Shown piece after piece: positions 1 through 6,122 of a DNA stretch of 7,924 bases. Both the position numbers and the translations under genes were made by a program. Positions within the stretch are counted from its first letter, which is position 1; the number at the start of each line of letters is the position of its first letter. Where the stretch lies: assembly GCA_049970095.1 (NCBI GenBank), contig JBMFNP010000065.1, positions 1 to 7,924 on the forward strand. Reading direction: 5' to 3'. The stretch comes from SKW197 sp049970095 (GTDB lineage Archaea; Thermoplasmatota; Thermoplasmata; Lutacidiplasmatales; SKW197). The notes beneath the pieces are model-generated. The model saw nothing but the letters and a program-made list of their open reading frames with translations, ran no database searches and was not told where the DNA came from.

Positions 1-2
1 AA

Positions 3-44
3 AATGAAAAAGAAGCGTTGGACTATATTAAAGATTTTCAGTAA
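3..44 (+). CDS. C-terminal end of an unidentified protein (partial)
   Basis: Frame 3 is open from the left edge of the window and ends at TAA after the residues NEKEALDYIKDFQ. The short tail is charged and helix-like, as expected at the end of a soluble protein. It is followed closely by a hairpin with a T-rich tail, which supports a gene end here. Thirteen residues are too few to identify a family. The other two plus frames also run for some codons, so the frame choice is tentative. Confidence 0.35.
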   Translation, partial: NEKEALDYIKDFQ

Positions 45-67
45 TTAATTTCCGATTTCTAAAATCA

Positions 68-98
68 AGAAACCTTTGATGGGTTCTTTTTAATTTTT
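68..98 (+). terminator. Hairpin with T-rich tail after the left-edge gene
   Basis: AGAAACC (68-74) pairs with GGGTTCT (81-87) with one mismatch across a six-base loop, and runs into a T-rich stretch to about 98. It lies 24 bases past the stop of the left-edge frame. It may also serve the superoxide dismutase gene arriving from the other side, although the T-run on that strand is weaker. The call is structural only. Confidence 0.45.
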
Positions 99-163
99 CA
101 AAAACACCCGTAGACGCAACAATACACTGTAAACTACACCATCAGCTATTATTTCTATGCAAG

Positions 164-745
164 TCACCCAAATCGGTTTACAACAACATTCCAGTCAATT
201 GCTCGGAAAAACGCTTCAACATAATCTGCTTTCTTCAGGTCATAATCAATCATGTACGCATGCTCAAATACATCCATAATTAGTAGAGGTACACAGCCCG
301 CTAAATGCCCTAAATCATGTTCATTTATCCAAACATTAAACAGTCGCTTTGCGATAGGATCATAATATAAAATCACCCAGCCAATTCCACGCATCAAACC
401 AATCGCTTTGAAATCTTTTTCCCAATTTTCAAAGGTGCCAAAATCCTCTATCAACTTTTTACTGAGCTTCGAATCTTTATTAAGAGGGCTACCACCATTT
501 TTCATGTTGCCAAAATAGTATTCATGAAGCCTCATTCCGTTAAATTCCCACCCAAATCTTCTCTTTAGTTCTGCAAACTCTGGCGTGGCAGTCTTTCCTT
601 CTTTTACCATGGCTGCCATTGAATCGAGAAGTTTGTTCGTATTTGTAACATAGCCTTGGTATAAAGTAAAGTGATTCTGTAATAACTGCCTAGAAAAACC
701 AGGTGTTCCGAGCAAATCATCAAAGCTTTTTGCTATGTATACCAC
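164..745 (-). CDS. sod: Superoxide dismutase, Fe/Mn family
   Basis: Converts superoxide to oxygen and hydrogen peroxide in the cytoplasm. The 193-residue length is normal for the family. The four metal ligands are visible: H25 (NHFTLYQGYV), H75 (MRLHEYYFG), and D159 and H163 in the signature DVFEHAYMIDY. Second-sphere residues that tune Fe versus Mn are less clear. The stretch WINEHDLGH has His where many bacterial enzymes have Gln, so I do not assign the metal. The start is GTG at 743-745, because GGTGA lies four bases upstream and the overlapping ATG (745-747) hits a stop after four codons. No signal peptide is seen. The gene starts 20 bases after the rubrerythrin stop and is almost certainly co-transcribed with it. 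Rubrerythrin can remove the peroxide this enzyme makes. Confidence 0.95.
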   Translation of the reverse strand: MVYIAKSFDDLLGTPGFSRQLLQNHFTLYQGYVTNTNKLLDSMAAMVKEGKTATPEFAELKRRFGWEFNGMRLHEYYFGNMKNGGSPLNKDSKLSKKLIEDFGTFENWEKDFKAIGLMRGIGWVILYYDPIAKRLFNVWINEHDLGHLAGCVPLLIMDVFEHAYMIDYDLKKADYVEAFFRAIDWNVVVNRFG

Positions 746-749
746 ATTT

Positions 750-758
750 TCACCTTCT
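750..758 (-). promoter_or_regulatory. Ribosome binding site of sod
   Basis: On the minus strand AGAAGGTGA precedes the GTG start by four bases. GGTGA is complementary to the archaeal 16S rRNA 3' end. It decides the GTG start and sits inside the 20-base gap after rubrerythrin, so no separate promoter fits here. Confidence 0.75.
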
Positions 759-765
759 CAAATTC

Positions 766-1350
766 TTAATATTCCTCACATTTAATCTGATAAAAGCCCA
801 TTTCATGATCGCAGGATGGGCATTTTTCTGGTGGTTGCTTGCCAAAATGAACATACCCACATTCTCGGCAGACCCACCAGACCTCTTTCTCTTTTTTAAA
901 TACCGTACCTGCCTCAACTTCTTTCAAAAGTTTCTTGTATCTCTCTTCATGATGGCTTTCTGCTACTGCAATTGCTCTTAATCTTTTAGCAATCTCAGGA
1001 AAACCCTCTTTTTCAGCAACATTAGCAAATTCAGGATACATTTTTGTGTATTCATAATTTTCTCCAGCAATCGCTGCTTTTAAATTCTCCACAGTTGTGC
1101 CAAGTATTGTTGGGGCAGCAGCTTCAACCTTTATTTCGTCAAGATTTTCTTTGCTTTTCTTTTTCAATTCGTTAATCAATTTGAACAGCCAACTTGCATG
1201 CTCTTTCTCATTTTCTGCCGTGATGAGAAAAATCTCAGCAATCTGTTCAAATCCTTCTTTTCTGGCAATTTTGGAGTAGAAAGTATATCTATTCCTTGCT
1301 TGGCTTTCACCAATAAAAGCCTTTGTTAGATTTTCAATTGTTTTTTTCAC
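766..1350 (-). CDS. rbr: Rubrerythrin
   Basis: A non-haem di-iron protein that reduces hydrogen peroxide in the cytoplasm of anaerobes and microaerophiles. It has 194 residues, typical of classical rubrerythrin. The N-terminal four-helix ferritin-like domain (about 1-145) carries the di-iron ligands: E15 (GESQAR), E48xxH51 (ENEKEHA), E97 (AGENYEYT) and E131xxH134 (AESHHEERY). The C-terminal rubredoxin-like domain (about 155-194) has C161xxC164 and C177xxC180 for the FeS4 iron. The start is GTG (1348-1350), with GGGGTGA four bases upstream. It is the first gene of a two-gene operon with sod, a peroxide- and superoxide-removing pair. It is intact, unlike the copper ATPase upstream of it. Confidence 0.96.
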   Translation of the reverse strand: MKKTIENLTKAFIGESQARNRYTFYSKIARKEGFEQIAEIFLITAENEKEHASWLFKLINELKKKSKENLDEIKVEAAAPTILGTTVENLKAAIAGENYEYTKMYPEFANVAEKEGFPEIAKRLRAIAVAESHHEERYKKLLKEVEAGTVFKKEKEVWWVCRECGYVHFGKQPPEKCPSCDHEMGFYQIKCEEY

Positions 1351-1354
1351 AGTT

Positions 1355-1398
1355 TCACCCCATTTGATTTTTTAGTAATATAACATAACTGTTTAAAA
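1355..1398 (-). promoter_or_regulatory. Probable promoter and ribosome site of the rbr-sod operon
   Basis: On the minus strand a TATA-like TTTTAAA (about 1392-1398) lies some 45 bases upstream of the GTG start. Transcription would start near 1368 and give a short leader that includes GGGGTGA (1355-1361). A second AT-rich box at 1376-1383 is closer, but a transcript from it would exclude the ribosome site, so I prefer the first. Confidence 0.45.
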
Positions 1399-1616
1399 CC
1401 TTAACTGACTTTTCAATAATTACATCGTTGGTTTAAATCCTCTTAATCTTAGGGAGTTGCCAACAACCGAAATAGAACTGAACGCCATTGCTGCACTTGC
1501 AATTATTGGGCTCAGCAACCATCCATTGAAAGGATAGAGCACACCAGCAGCAATTGGAATGCCTACAACATTATAAGCAAATGCCCAAAAGAGATTCCAT
1601 CTTATCGTCGACATCG

Positions 1617-1624
1617 TTTTTTTT
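1617..1624 (-). other. Frameshift site 2 in copA (one extra base in a homopolymer)
   Basis: The minus strand reads AGT followed by eight A and then CGATG. With seven A the frame continues as ELSKKTMSTIRWNLFWAFAYN, which matches the family. With eight A it runs into NDVDDKMESLLGICL and a stop. This is a plus-one change within an A8 run. Confidence 0.85.
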
Positions 1625-2127
1625 ACTCAATTCGATTGATGTGATTATCCCCCTAAGATCCCCACCGATGAGTGTGATATCACTAGCTTCCATTGCAACA
1701 TCTGTCCCAGTTCCAATTGCGATACCAACATCAGCCTGTGCAAGAGTTGGAGCATCATTTATTCCATCTCCAACCATCCCAACGATCTTTCCTTCAGCCT
1801 GAAGCTTCTTAATTTCCTTTGCCTTATCCTGAGGAAGGACTTCAGCCAATACCCTGTCAATACCAACCTCTTTTGCGATCGCATTCGCAGTTTTCGGATT
1901 GTCTCCAGTGATCATTATCACTTCAAGTCCAAGCCTATGAAGTTCTTTAACAGCCTCCTTTGAGTTTTCTTTAAGCGTATCAGCGACTGCGATGATCCCA
2001 GCAATCTTTCCATCGATTGCAACATACATCGGGGTCTTCCCTTCGTTTGAGAGCTTTTCTGCTTCGATTTCGACGACAGAAATATCTATCCTTTCTTCTT
2101 TCATCATTTTCTTATTACCTACGACGA

Positions 2128-2132
2128 TTTTT
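2128..2132 (-). other. Frameshift site 1 in copA (one missing base in a homopolymer)
   Basis: The minus strand reads AAAGAAAAATCGTCGTAG and stops. One more A would give KEKIVVGNKKMMKEERIDI, which aligns with the conserved stretch after the EAIPGHGV motif of copper ATPases. This is a minus-one change within an A5 run. Confidence 0.85.
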
Positions 2133-3210
2133 CTTTTGTTAATCCTACTTTGACTCCGTGGCCCGGGATAGCTTCAAAATTTTTAGGATTACTCAATTTT
2201 ATTTTTTCTTCTTTCGCCTTTTTGACAATAGCTTCACCAAGAGGATGCTCAGATCCTTTCTCAACAGATGCTGCGAACAATAAAATTTCATCTTCTTTAA
2301 ACTTATTCGCTCTCACGATATTTGTTACAGCGGGCTGCCCCTTTGTGAGTGTTCCAGTTTTGTCAAGAATTATTGCATTCATTTTATGCGCTGTCTCAAG
2401 TGCTTCACCACCTCTAATAAGTACACCATTTTCAGCACCCTTCCCAGTTCCAACCATGATTGCTGTTGGCGTTGCAAGTCCAAGCGCACATGGGCATGCG
2501 ATTATAAGAACAGCCACAAAATTAATGAGTGCAAAATTGAATGATGGAGAAGGTCCGAAGAGATACCATATGATAAATGTAGCAATTGCTATAATTATCA
2601 CAGTAGGGACAAAAATCGAAGATACTTTGTCAGCGAGCAATTGGATTGGAGCCTTTGATCCCTGTGCCTCCTCGACCATCTTTATAATCTGTGCAAGCGT
2701 TGTCTCGCTTCCAACCTTTGTAGCCCGAAATTTAAATGTTCCAGTTTTGTTTATCGTAGCACCTATAACAACATCACCTTTCTTTTTGTCTACTGGTATA
2801 CTTTCCCCAGTCACCATCGATTCATCAACAGTAGAGAAGCCATCGATGATAATCCCATCAACAGGTATCTTCTCCCCCGGTCGCACTATAACGATGTCTC
2901 CCACTCTAACTTCTTCGATCGGAACATCAATTTCCTTCCCATTTCGTACAACGCGTGCAGTTTTCGCACGGAGACCGATCAATCGTCTTATTGCCTCCGA
3001 AGTTTCACCCTTCGCAACAGCCTCGAGATAACGTCCAACCAAAATTAACGTTATAATCTTCTAGAGCAATTTGGATCTGAGCAACTCAAACTCATCCTAG
3101 AACATGAGATGCGACATCTGAAAAGAAAAGATCCAATACTTAAACTCACTACCTTTCTCATTTCTATGCTTTCACCAACTGGATTTTTGAATCGAAAAGC
3201 AATCGATACT

Positions 3211-3222
3211 CTCATAAATGAA
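3211..3222 (+). repeat. Left arm of 12-base inverted repeat flanking the flipped segment
   Basis: CTCATAAATGAA is a perfect reverse complement of 3304-3315. Extended inward, 16 of 17 positions match. It encodes LINE in the peptidase frame and starts exactly on a codon boundary. Confidence 0.9.
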
Positions 3223-3303
3223 CAGGAAGAATAAGAAAATAAGTTCAATAATTTTACAAATTTCTACAGCATAAGCATCAACAGGCGCTTCTGCTAACTC
3301 CTT
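3223..3303 (-). other. Inverted 81-base segment carrying the third-zinc-ligand region of the M56 peptidase
   Basis: On the minus strand the segment is open throughout for 27 codons (KELAEAPVDAYAVEICK, then IIELIFLFFL), with no stop. On the plus strand, in the peptidase frame, it hits TAA after three codons. It is bounded exactly by the two 12-base arms. Its length is a multiple of three, so inversion keeps the downstream frame, which then continues FIYEFIFS and stops. Confidence 0.75.
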
Positions 3304-3315
3304 TTCATTTATGAG
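3304..3315 (-). repeat. Right arm of 12-base inverted repeat flanking the flipped segment
   Basis: TTCATTTATGAG on the plus strand is the exact reverse complement of 3211-3222. In the restored reading it encodes FIYE near the peptidase C-terminus. Confidence 0.9.
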
Positions 3316-3358
3316 TTCATTTTTTCTTAGCAGATTAAGTATTTGTTTTGAAAATAGT

Positions 3359-3670
3359 TTAAGAAGGTCTTTTCCAACTTTCAGTATACCTATTCCATTC
3401 CTCCCATGTCATTGGACTACATTCTGTCTTTATATTTTTCTCTTCTTCACCACAAGCAAATTTTATGTGGTTAGTTGCACAGTTATTTACAACTTCTTTT
3501 TTTGTTTCCCCGCTTTCTGTATATGTGTAGCCAGGTTGTCCATTACAGTATATTTTGCATTCACAAACATACTTTGGTGGGGTATAACCAATGCTTATGC
3601 AGCCACTTAACAGTAAGATAGAGATTAATAAGAAGCATTGATTTCTAAAGCTCATAATAAATTTAAACAT
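3359..3670 (-). CDS. Small cysteine-rich lipoprotein, function unknown
   Basis: A 103-residue secreted protein. Residues 1-23 form a signal peptide: a basic start (MFKFIMSFRNQ), a hydrophobic core, and the lipobox LLSGC with C24 as the probable lipidated cysteine. The mature part has six further cysteines (36, 38, 42, 64, 73, 84), enough for three disulfides, in the order CECKIYC, NNCATN, FACGEEE and TECSP. This suggests a small disulfide-stabilised domain outside the cell. Start 3670 is favoured over the internal ATG at residue 6 because AGGGAG lies four bases upstream. It diverges from the membrane protein at 3738. I recognise no family. The pattern of a lipobox followed by paired cysteines is the only functional hint. 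Confidence 0.75.
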   Translation of the reverse strand: MFKFIMSFRNQCFLLISILLLSGCISIGYTPPKYVCECKIYCNGQPGYTYTESGETKKEVVNNCATNHIKFACGEEEKNIKTECSPMTWEEWNRYTESWKRPS

Positions 3671-3674
3671 TTAA

Positions 3675-3680
3675 CTCCCT
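3675..3680 (-). promoter_or_regulatory. Ribosome binding site of the lipoprotein gene
   Basis: AGGGAG on the minus strand precedes the ATG at 3670 by four bases (TTAA). It is the basis for choosing this start. Confidence 0.65.
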
Positions 3681-3696
3681 ATTTGTGAAGATACTG

Positions 3697-3704
3697 ATTT
3701 AAAT
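3697..3704. promoter_or_regulatory. Palindromic TATA box shared by two divergent genes
   Basis: ATTTAAAT reads the same on both strands. Its centre is about 31 bases from the lipoprotein start (3670) and about 37 from the membrane-protein start (3738). In both directions transcription would begin at or just before the ribosome site. No other TATA-like box lies in the 67-base gap. Confidence 0.5.
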
Positions 3705-3737
3705 AGATTTTAGGAATAACTTAGTAGGTGTTATTAT

Positions 3738-4151
3738 ATGGCTTTGTTGATTAGCGCTGGTATAGGTGTAGCGGTTGCAGTAATTTTGGGAATAATAGGA
3801 TTGGTGCCTTTTATTAGTGTAATAAACTGCATCCTGTCACCGCTATTGACAGTAGCGGGAGGTTATTTTGTTGGATCCACATCCAAGCTCAAAAAGGGAG
3901 CATGGGCAGACCTTGCAAAAGAGGTGTTTGTATTTGCATTGGCCGGAACAATCGCAAGTCTGCTGTTCATGATATTAAGTATTGCATTAGGAATTGGGGT
4001 TAGTGCATTCAAGGGCGCGGATGCACTCGGCCTAGGGGTTTATGCAGTAATATTAGTTATATTCATTGCAGCAATAATTGATTTCATCTACACATTTGTG
4101 CTGGGAGCTATTGGCGCTTTAATATACATTTATTCTAAGTCTAAGCAGTAG
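3738..4151 (+). CDS. Small membrane protein with about four helices, function unknown
   Basis: A 137-residue hydrophobic protein with four predicted membrane segments, at about 3-25, 28-47, 63-88 and 99-133 (the last may be two). They are joined by short loops, the largest being a basic stretch, STSKLKKGAWADLAKE, between the second and third. The C-terminus ends KSKQ. Glycine-rich helices (AGIGVAVAVILGIIGL, ALGLGVYAVILV) suggest tight packing. The ATG has AGGTG seven bases upstream. The next gene starts three bases after its stop, so the two are probably one transcript and may act together in the membrane. I recognise no family, and neither substrate nor role can be inferred. Confidence 0.75.
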   Translation: MALLISAGIGVAVAVILGIIGLVPFISVINCILSPLLTVAGGYFVGSTSKLKKGAWADLAKEVFVFALAGTIASLLFMILSIALGIGVSAFKGADALGLGVYAVILVIFIAAIIDFIYTFVLGAIGALIYIYSKSKQ

Positions 4152-4154
4152 CAA

Positions 4155-4550
4155 GTGCTCGTGCTTTTATTTTTTACTTCTTATCTATATGTCATGTCAA
4201 GGCAGATTCTTTTCTATGGCTTTGTTAACCTTGTGCTGGGCATAATACTGTTTGTTTCATTCACTCTCTACATTCCAGATATCATAAGCTCGCTAAATGT
4301 AGATTGTACAGGTGAAGAAATCCTATCATGCGGTGGTCTTCTTAACATAGTAAAGATGGTTTCGATACTGGTTAGTATAGTAGGCCTCATTCAAATATTA
4401 TACTGGGTATTCTTTGAGCGCGAAAAGAAGGAATTGCAGCTTACTGCACAGACATCTCCAGGCAAATTTAAGGTATGCCCAGAGTGCAACTCTACGAATG
4501 ACCTAAGCGCAAAATTCTGTACAGAGTGCGGGCATCAGTTGAAGAAATAA
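4155..4550 (+). CDS. Membrane protein with C-terminal zinc ribbon
   Basis: Up to 131 residues. Two or more membrane segments (about 17-43 and 66-88) surround a loop with two cysteines (VDCTGEEILSCGG) that could form an external disulfide. A short basic linker then leads to a zinc-ribbon tail, CPECN, about nine residues, then CTECG, ending HQLKK. Such ribbons in small prokaryotic membrane proteins usually face the cytoplasm and bind one zinc. Their role here is unknown. The start is uncertain. GTG at 4155 is three bases past the upstream stop, while ATG at 4194 (MSRQILFYGF) gives a more natural N-terminus. Neither has a clear ribosome site. It probably shares a transcript with the gene before it. 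Confidence 0.72.
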   Translation: MLVLLFFTSYLYVMSRQILFYGFVNLVLGIILFVSFTLYIPDIISSLNVDCTGEEILSCGGLLNIVKMVSILVSIVGLIQILYWVFFEREKKELQLTAQTSPGKFKVCPECNSTNDLSAKFCTECGHQLKK

Positions 4551-4586
4551 TAGAGAAATAAAAGTGAAAGTGGTAAAAAAGAAAAT

Positions 4587-4973
4587 TCACATATATTTCT
4601 TTGAAAACTTTCCAATTAATGGCATCTCCCACATCTCACCATTAAATGCCTTCCATGCTGCGTATAGTACCACTATAAGCACAATAAGAGCAAGGGGGAA
4701 TATGCATACGTAAAATAACCCTCCTATCCCACCCAAAGGCATTGTCAGTATTGTAAGTGCAATGCTTGTAAACATAATAAGCATGCTTGCAACCATCACC
4801 AAAATAGAGAGCATAATCGATTGAACGGAATGGAAGCGCACAAATTTGTCATCCTTTTTTATCATATATAGCACTATTGCAAGTATCCCTAGAAAATATG
4901 CAATCGCACCCAATAACTTGCTCTCATTAATATCTGTACTTACATTTTCCGCTTCTTTCTTTTCCTTAGGCAT
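4587..4973 (-). CDS. DUF4870/Tic20-like membrane protein
   Basis: A 128-residue membrane protein. A charged N-terminus (MPKEKKEAEN) leads to SKLLGAIAYFLGILAIVLYM, then KKDDKFVRFHSVQSI, which is the conserved FvrFHxxQS signature between helices 1 and 2 of the DUF4870/Tic20-like family. Two more helices follow, then a short tail, AFNGEMWEMPLIGKF, also typical. The function of archaeal members is unknown. The start is set at 4973, not the ATG at 5006, because GAGGTG lies seven bases upstream of 4973 and the TATA box covers 5006. It is convergent with the zinc-ribbon gene (36 bases between stops) and downstream of truD on the same strand, but it has its own promoter. Confidence 0.85.
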   Translation of the reverse strand: MPKEKKEAENVSTDINESKLLGAIAYFLGILAIVLYMIKKDDKFVRFHSVQSIMLSILVMVASMLIMFTSIALTILTMPLGGIGGLFYVCIFPLALIVLIVVLYAAWKAFNGEMWEMPLIGKFSKKYM

Positions 4974-4980
4974 TAAAAAC

Positions 4981-5018
4981 CACCTCTTGAACATCATTAT
5001 TTGCATATATATTTAAAT
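4981..5018 (-). promoter_or_regulatory. Promoter and ribosome site of the DUF4870 gene
   Basis: On the minus strand ATTTAAATATATAT (5005-5018) is a strong TATA-like box. About 25 bases on lies GAGGTG (4981-4986), followed by a seven-base spacer and ATG. This geometry decides the start at 4973 and makes the gene independent of truD. Confidence 0.6.
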
Positions 5019-5033
5019 TTTTACCTACAATGC

Positions 5034-6068
5034 TTATTTACAAATTTCTTTCAGTAGTGCAGTTGCATATGCACCTTTTTGTATCCTAAAACCAAGCTTA
5101 ACACATCTGTCACCACAATCCATCACACTTAATTCTACAACAGGGGTATATAGCGTTCTAAAGCCTCCTTTCAACCCAAAAGTCTCAAAATCCTTGATAT
5201 TAAACCCATATTTTTCAAGCAGCATCTCTTTGTATTCGTTAAGCACGCATCTACTTCCCATAAGCTGCACAACAGTAAACTCACTTCCCTCAACATTCAC
5301 ATCAGCAAACCCAAACTCATTCCTTCCACAGCTGTATTCACCTTTTAGCACCCCGATCTTTCTATCTCTAATTCTCATATCAAGCTCTTCATTAAAAAGC
5401 TGTGATTGAACAGCATTGAGACAAAGCTTGAAAACCCTCCAGTAAGTTTTCACAAATTTCTCAGGTCCGTACTTTTTTGATAACTCATACATTTTTCTCT
5501 CCTTCTCCCCAAGCTCGCCAGATAAATACTCGCGTATCGCACCCTCATAATCCTTCCTCAACAAACACATACCCACAATGTGAGAGTTTCCTCTCATACT
5601 CCCAAACCTCTGCTCACCGAAGTAGTTTGGGAATTTATCAATCATGTTAATTTCATTTGCCTTGAAATTACATTCTCTCAGCACAATCTCAAACCTGTTT
5701 CCAACAAAGTCTTCATTCTTTACCCACCTGTTGTACCTCCAGCATGATATAACTTCAATATCCTTTATACTTCCCAGAATTGCCCTAACCTTTTCACACT
5801 CCAAATCCGTGTTCACTGAAAATATCTGGTATGCAACAGCAACCCTATCCTTTATTCCAGCATAATTAACTCTCTTTTCACTTATCCTCAGCCTTCGTGC
5901 AATCTCCAATGCCAAATCAATCGTATTCCAGTTAACCTTTCTTATGCCAATCCATACAAACCTTCCGCCTGTTTGCTTTTCATACTTACAACTCTCTGAA
6001 ACCAGCGTTCCGTCTCTCAAAATCTCATCTACGATAAAGTCTGCTGCATTCTTCTTAATCGTGTACAT
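5034..6068 (-). CDS. truD: tRNA pseudouridine synthase D (TruD)
   Basis: Isomerises uridine to pseudouridine in tRNA (U13 in characterised TruD enzymes). At 344 residues it is close to the E. coli enzyme and shorter than many archaeal ones, so the inserted TRUD domain is compact. The catalytic Asp is D74 in NYAGIKDRVAVAYQ, where the family usually has GxKDxxAVTxQ, so Thr is replaced by Ala here. Also conserved are NYFGEQRFGSMRGNSH (about 148-163), NAVQSQLFNEELDMRI and the C-terminal GFRIQKGAYATALLKE. The start is ATG at 6068. An in-frame TTG at 6077 would add three residues, but the TATA element 26 bases upstream of 6068 fits a leaderless transcript. It diverges from the unknown gene at 6123. 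Confidence 0.95.
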   Translation of the reverse strand: MYTIKKNAADFIVDEILRDGTLVSESCKYEKQTGGRFVWIGIRKVNWNTIDLALEIARRLRISEKRVNYAGIKDRVAVAYQIFSVNTDLECEKVRAILGSIKDIEVISCWRYNRWVKNEDFVGNRFEIVLRECNFKANEINMIDKFPNYFGEQRFGSMRGNSHIVGMCLLRKDYEGAIREYLSGELGEKERKMYELSKKYGPEKFVKTYWRVFKLCLNAVQSQLFNEELDMRIRDRKIGVLKGEYSCGRNEFGFADVNVEGSEFTVVQLMGSRCVLNEYKEMLLEKYGFNIKDFETFGLKGGFRTLYTPVVELSVMDCGDRCVKLGFRIQKGAYATALLKEICK

Positions 6069-6088
6069 CCCTACCAAATAATTCCATA

Positions 6089-6100
6089 ATATTTAAATAT
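6089..6100. promoter_or_regulatory. Palindromic TATA element shared by truD and its divergent neighbour
   Basis: ATATTTAAATAT is a perfect palindrome. Its centre is about 26.5 bases from the truD ATG and 28.5 from the ATG at 6123. Both are the spacing expected for leaderless archaeal transcripts, and neither start has a usable ribosome site. One element could therefore fire in both directions. Confidence 0.6.
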
Positions 6101-6122
6101 GGTTGGCTATTAATATAGAATC

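Larger units (their letters stand above)
1420..3057 (-). pseudogene. copA: Copper-transporting P1B-type ATPase (CopA), 5'-truncated and twice frameshifted
   Basis: The family exports Cu(I) across the membrane using ATP. About 546 residues remain of a usual 700-800. The N-terminal metal-binding domain and first membrane helices are absent. Reading starts abruptly at IITLILVGRYLEA, a helix just before the actuator domain, and a TAG lies upstream at 3061-3063. Present in order: TGES (actuator), the CPC membrane motif in IACPCALGLATPT, phosphorylation site DKTGT, SEHPLGEA (the HP motif), MITGD, GDGIND, AFAYN and MAFSS. CPC, YN and MxxSS are the Cu(I)-type selectivity residues. The reading frame changes at T-runs 2128-2132 and 1617-1624. 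Correcting one base at each gives continuous family-like sequence. The three pieces end at 2119, 1571 and 1420. As given, no functional pump can be made. Sequencing error, real decay and a chimeric contig are all open. Confidence 0.9.
3058..3330 (+). pseudogene. M56 (BlaR1-like) zinc metallopeptidase, 3' remnant interrupted by a small inversion
   Basis: The plus frame reads LLEQFGSEQLKLILEHEMRH, then LKRKDPILKLTTFL. HEMRH is an HExxH zinc site, and HExxHxxRxD is typical of M56 peptidases, membrane proteases that in BlaR1/MecR1 trigger cleavage of a repressor. As given the frame ends at TAA (3232-3234) just after LINEQEE. The part of the family that follows, with the third zinc ligand, is found on the opposite strand at 3223-3303 as KELAEAPVDAYAVEICK, where E-A-P-V-D fits the ExxxD ligand motif. 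Flipping those 81 bases gives an unbroken frame from 3058 to TAG at 3328-3330, ending FIYEFIFS. The 5' half is missing: a stop lies at 3046-3048 and copA sequence begins at once. The gene faced away from copA, so it may have belonged to a copper-responsive pair. M48 is a less likely family. Confidence 0.75.

Noticed and set aside
1571..2135. Programmed frameshifting in copA
   Set aside because: There is no slippery heptamer with a downstream structure, two opposite shifts would be needed, and the gene is also truncated.
2150..3031. Long open plus-strand frame of 293 codons
   Set aside because: It lies wholly opposite copA, which has every P-type ATPase motif on the minus strand. The plus-strand translation is a low-complexity mix of Ser, Ile and Pro with no family pattern.
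3211..3315. Small insertion sequence or MITE bounded by 12-base inverted repeats
   Set aside because: The interior encodes the missing part of the host peptidase on the reverse strand, so it is an inverted native segment and not an insert. No target-site duplication flanks it.
3311..3610. Plus-strand frame of 99 codons
   Set aside because: It is antisense to the lipoprotein, which has a ribosome site, signal peptide and lipobox. Its own start lies within the inverted-repeat arm.
4974..5006. Longer N-terminus for the DUF4870 protein, starting at 5006
   Set aside because: That ATG lies in the TATA-like box, and a strong GAGGTG site is placed correctly for the ATG at 4973.
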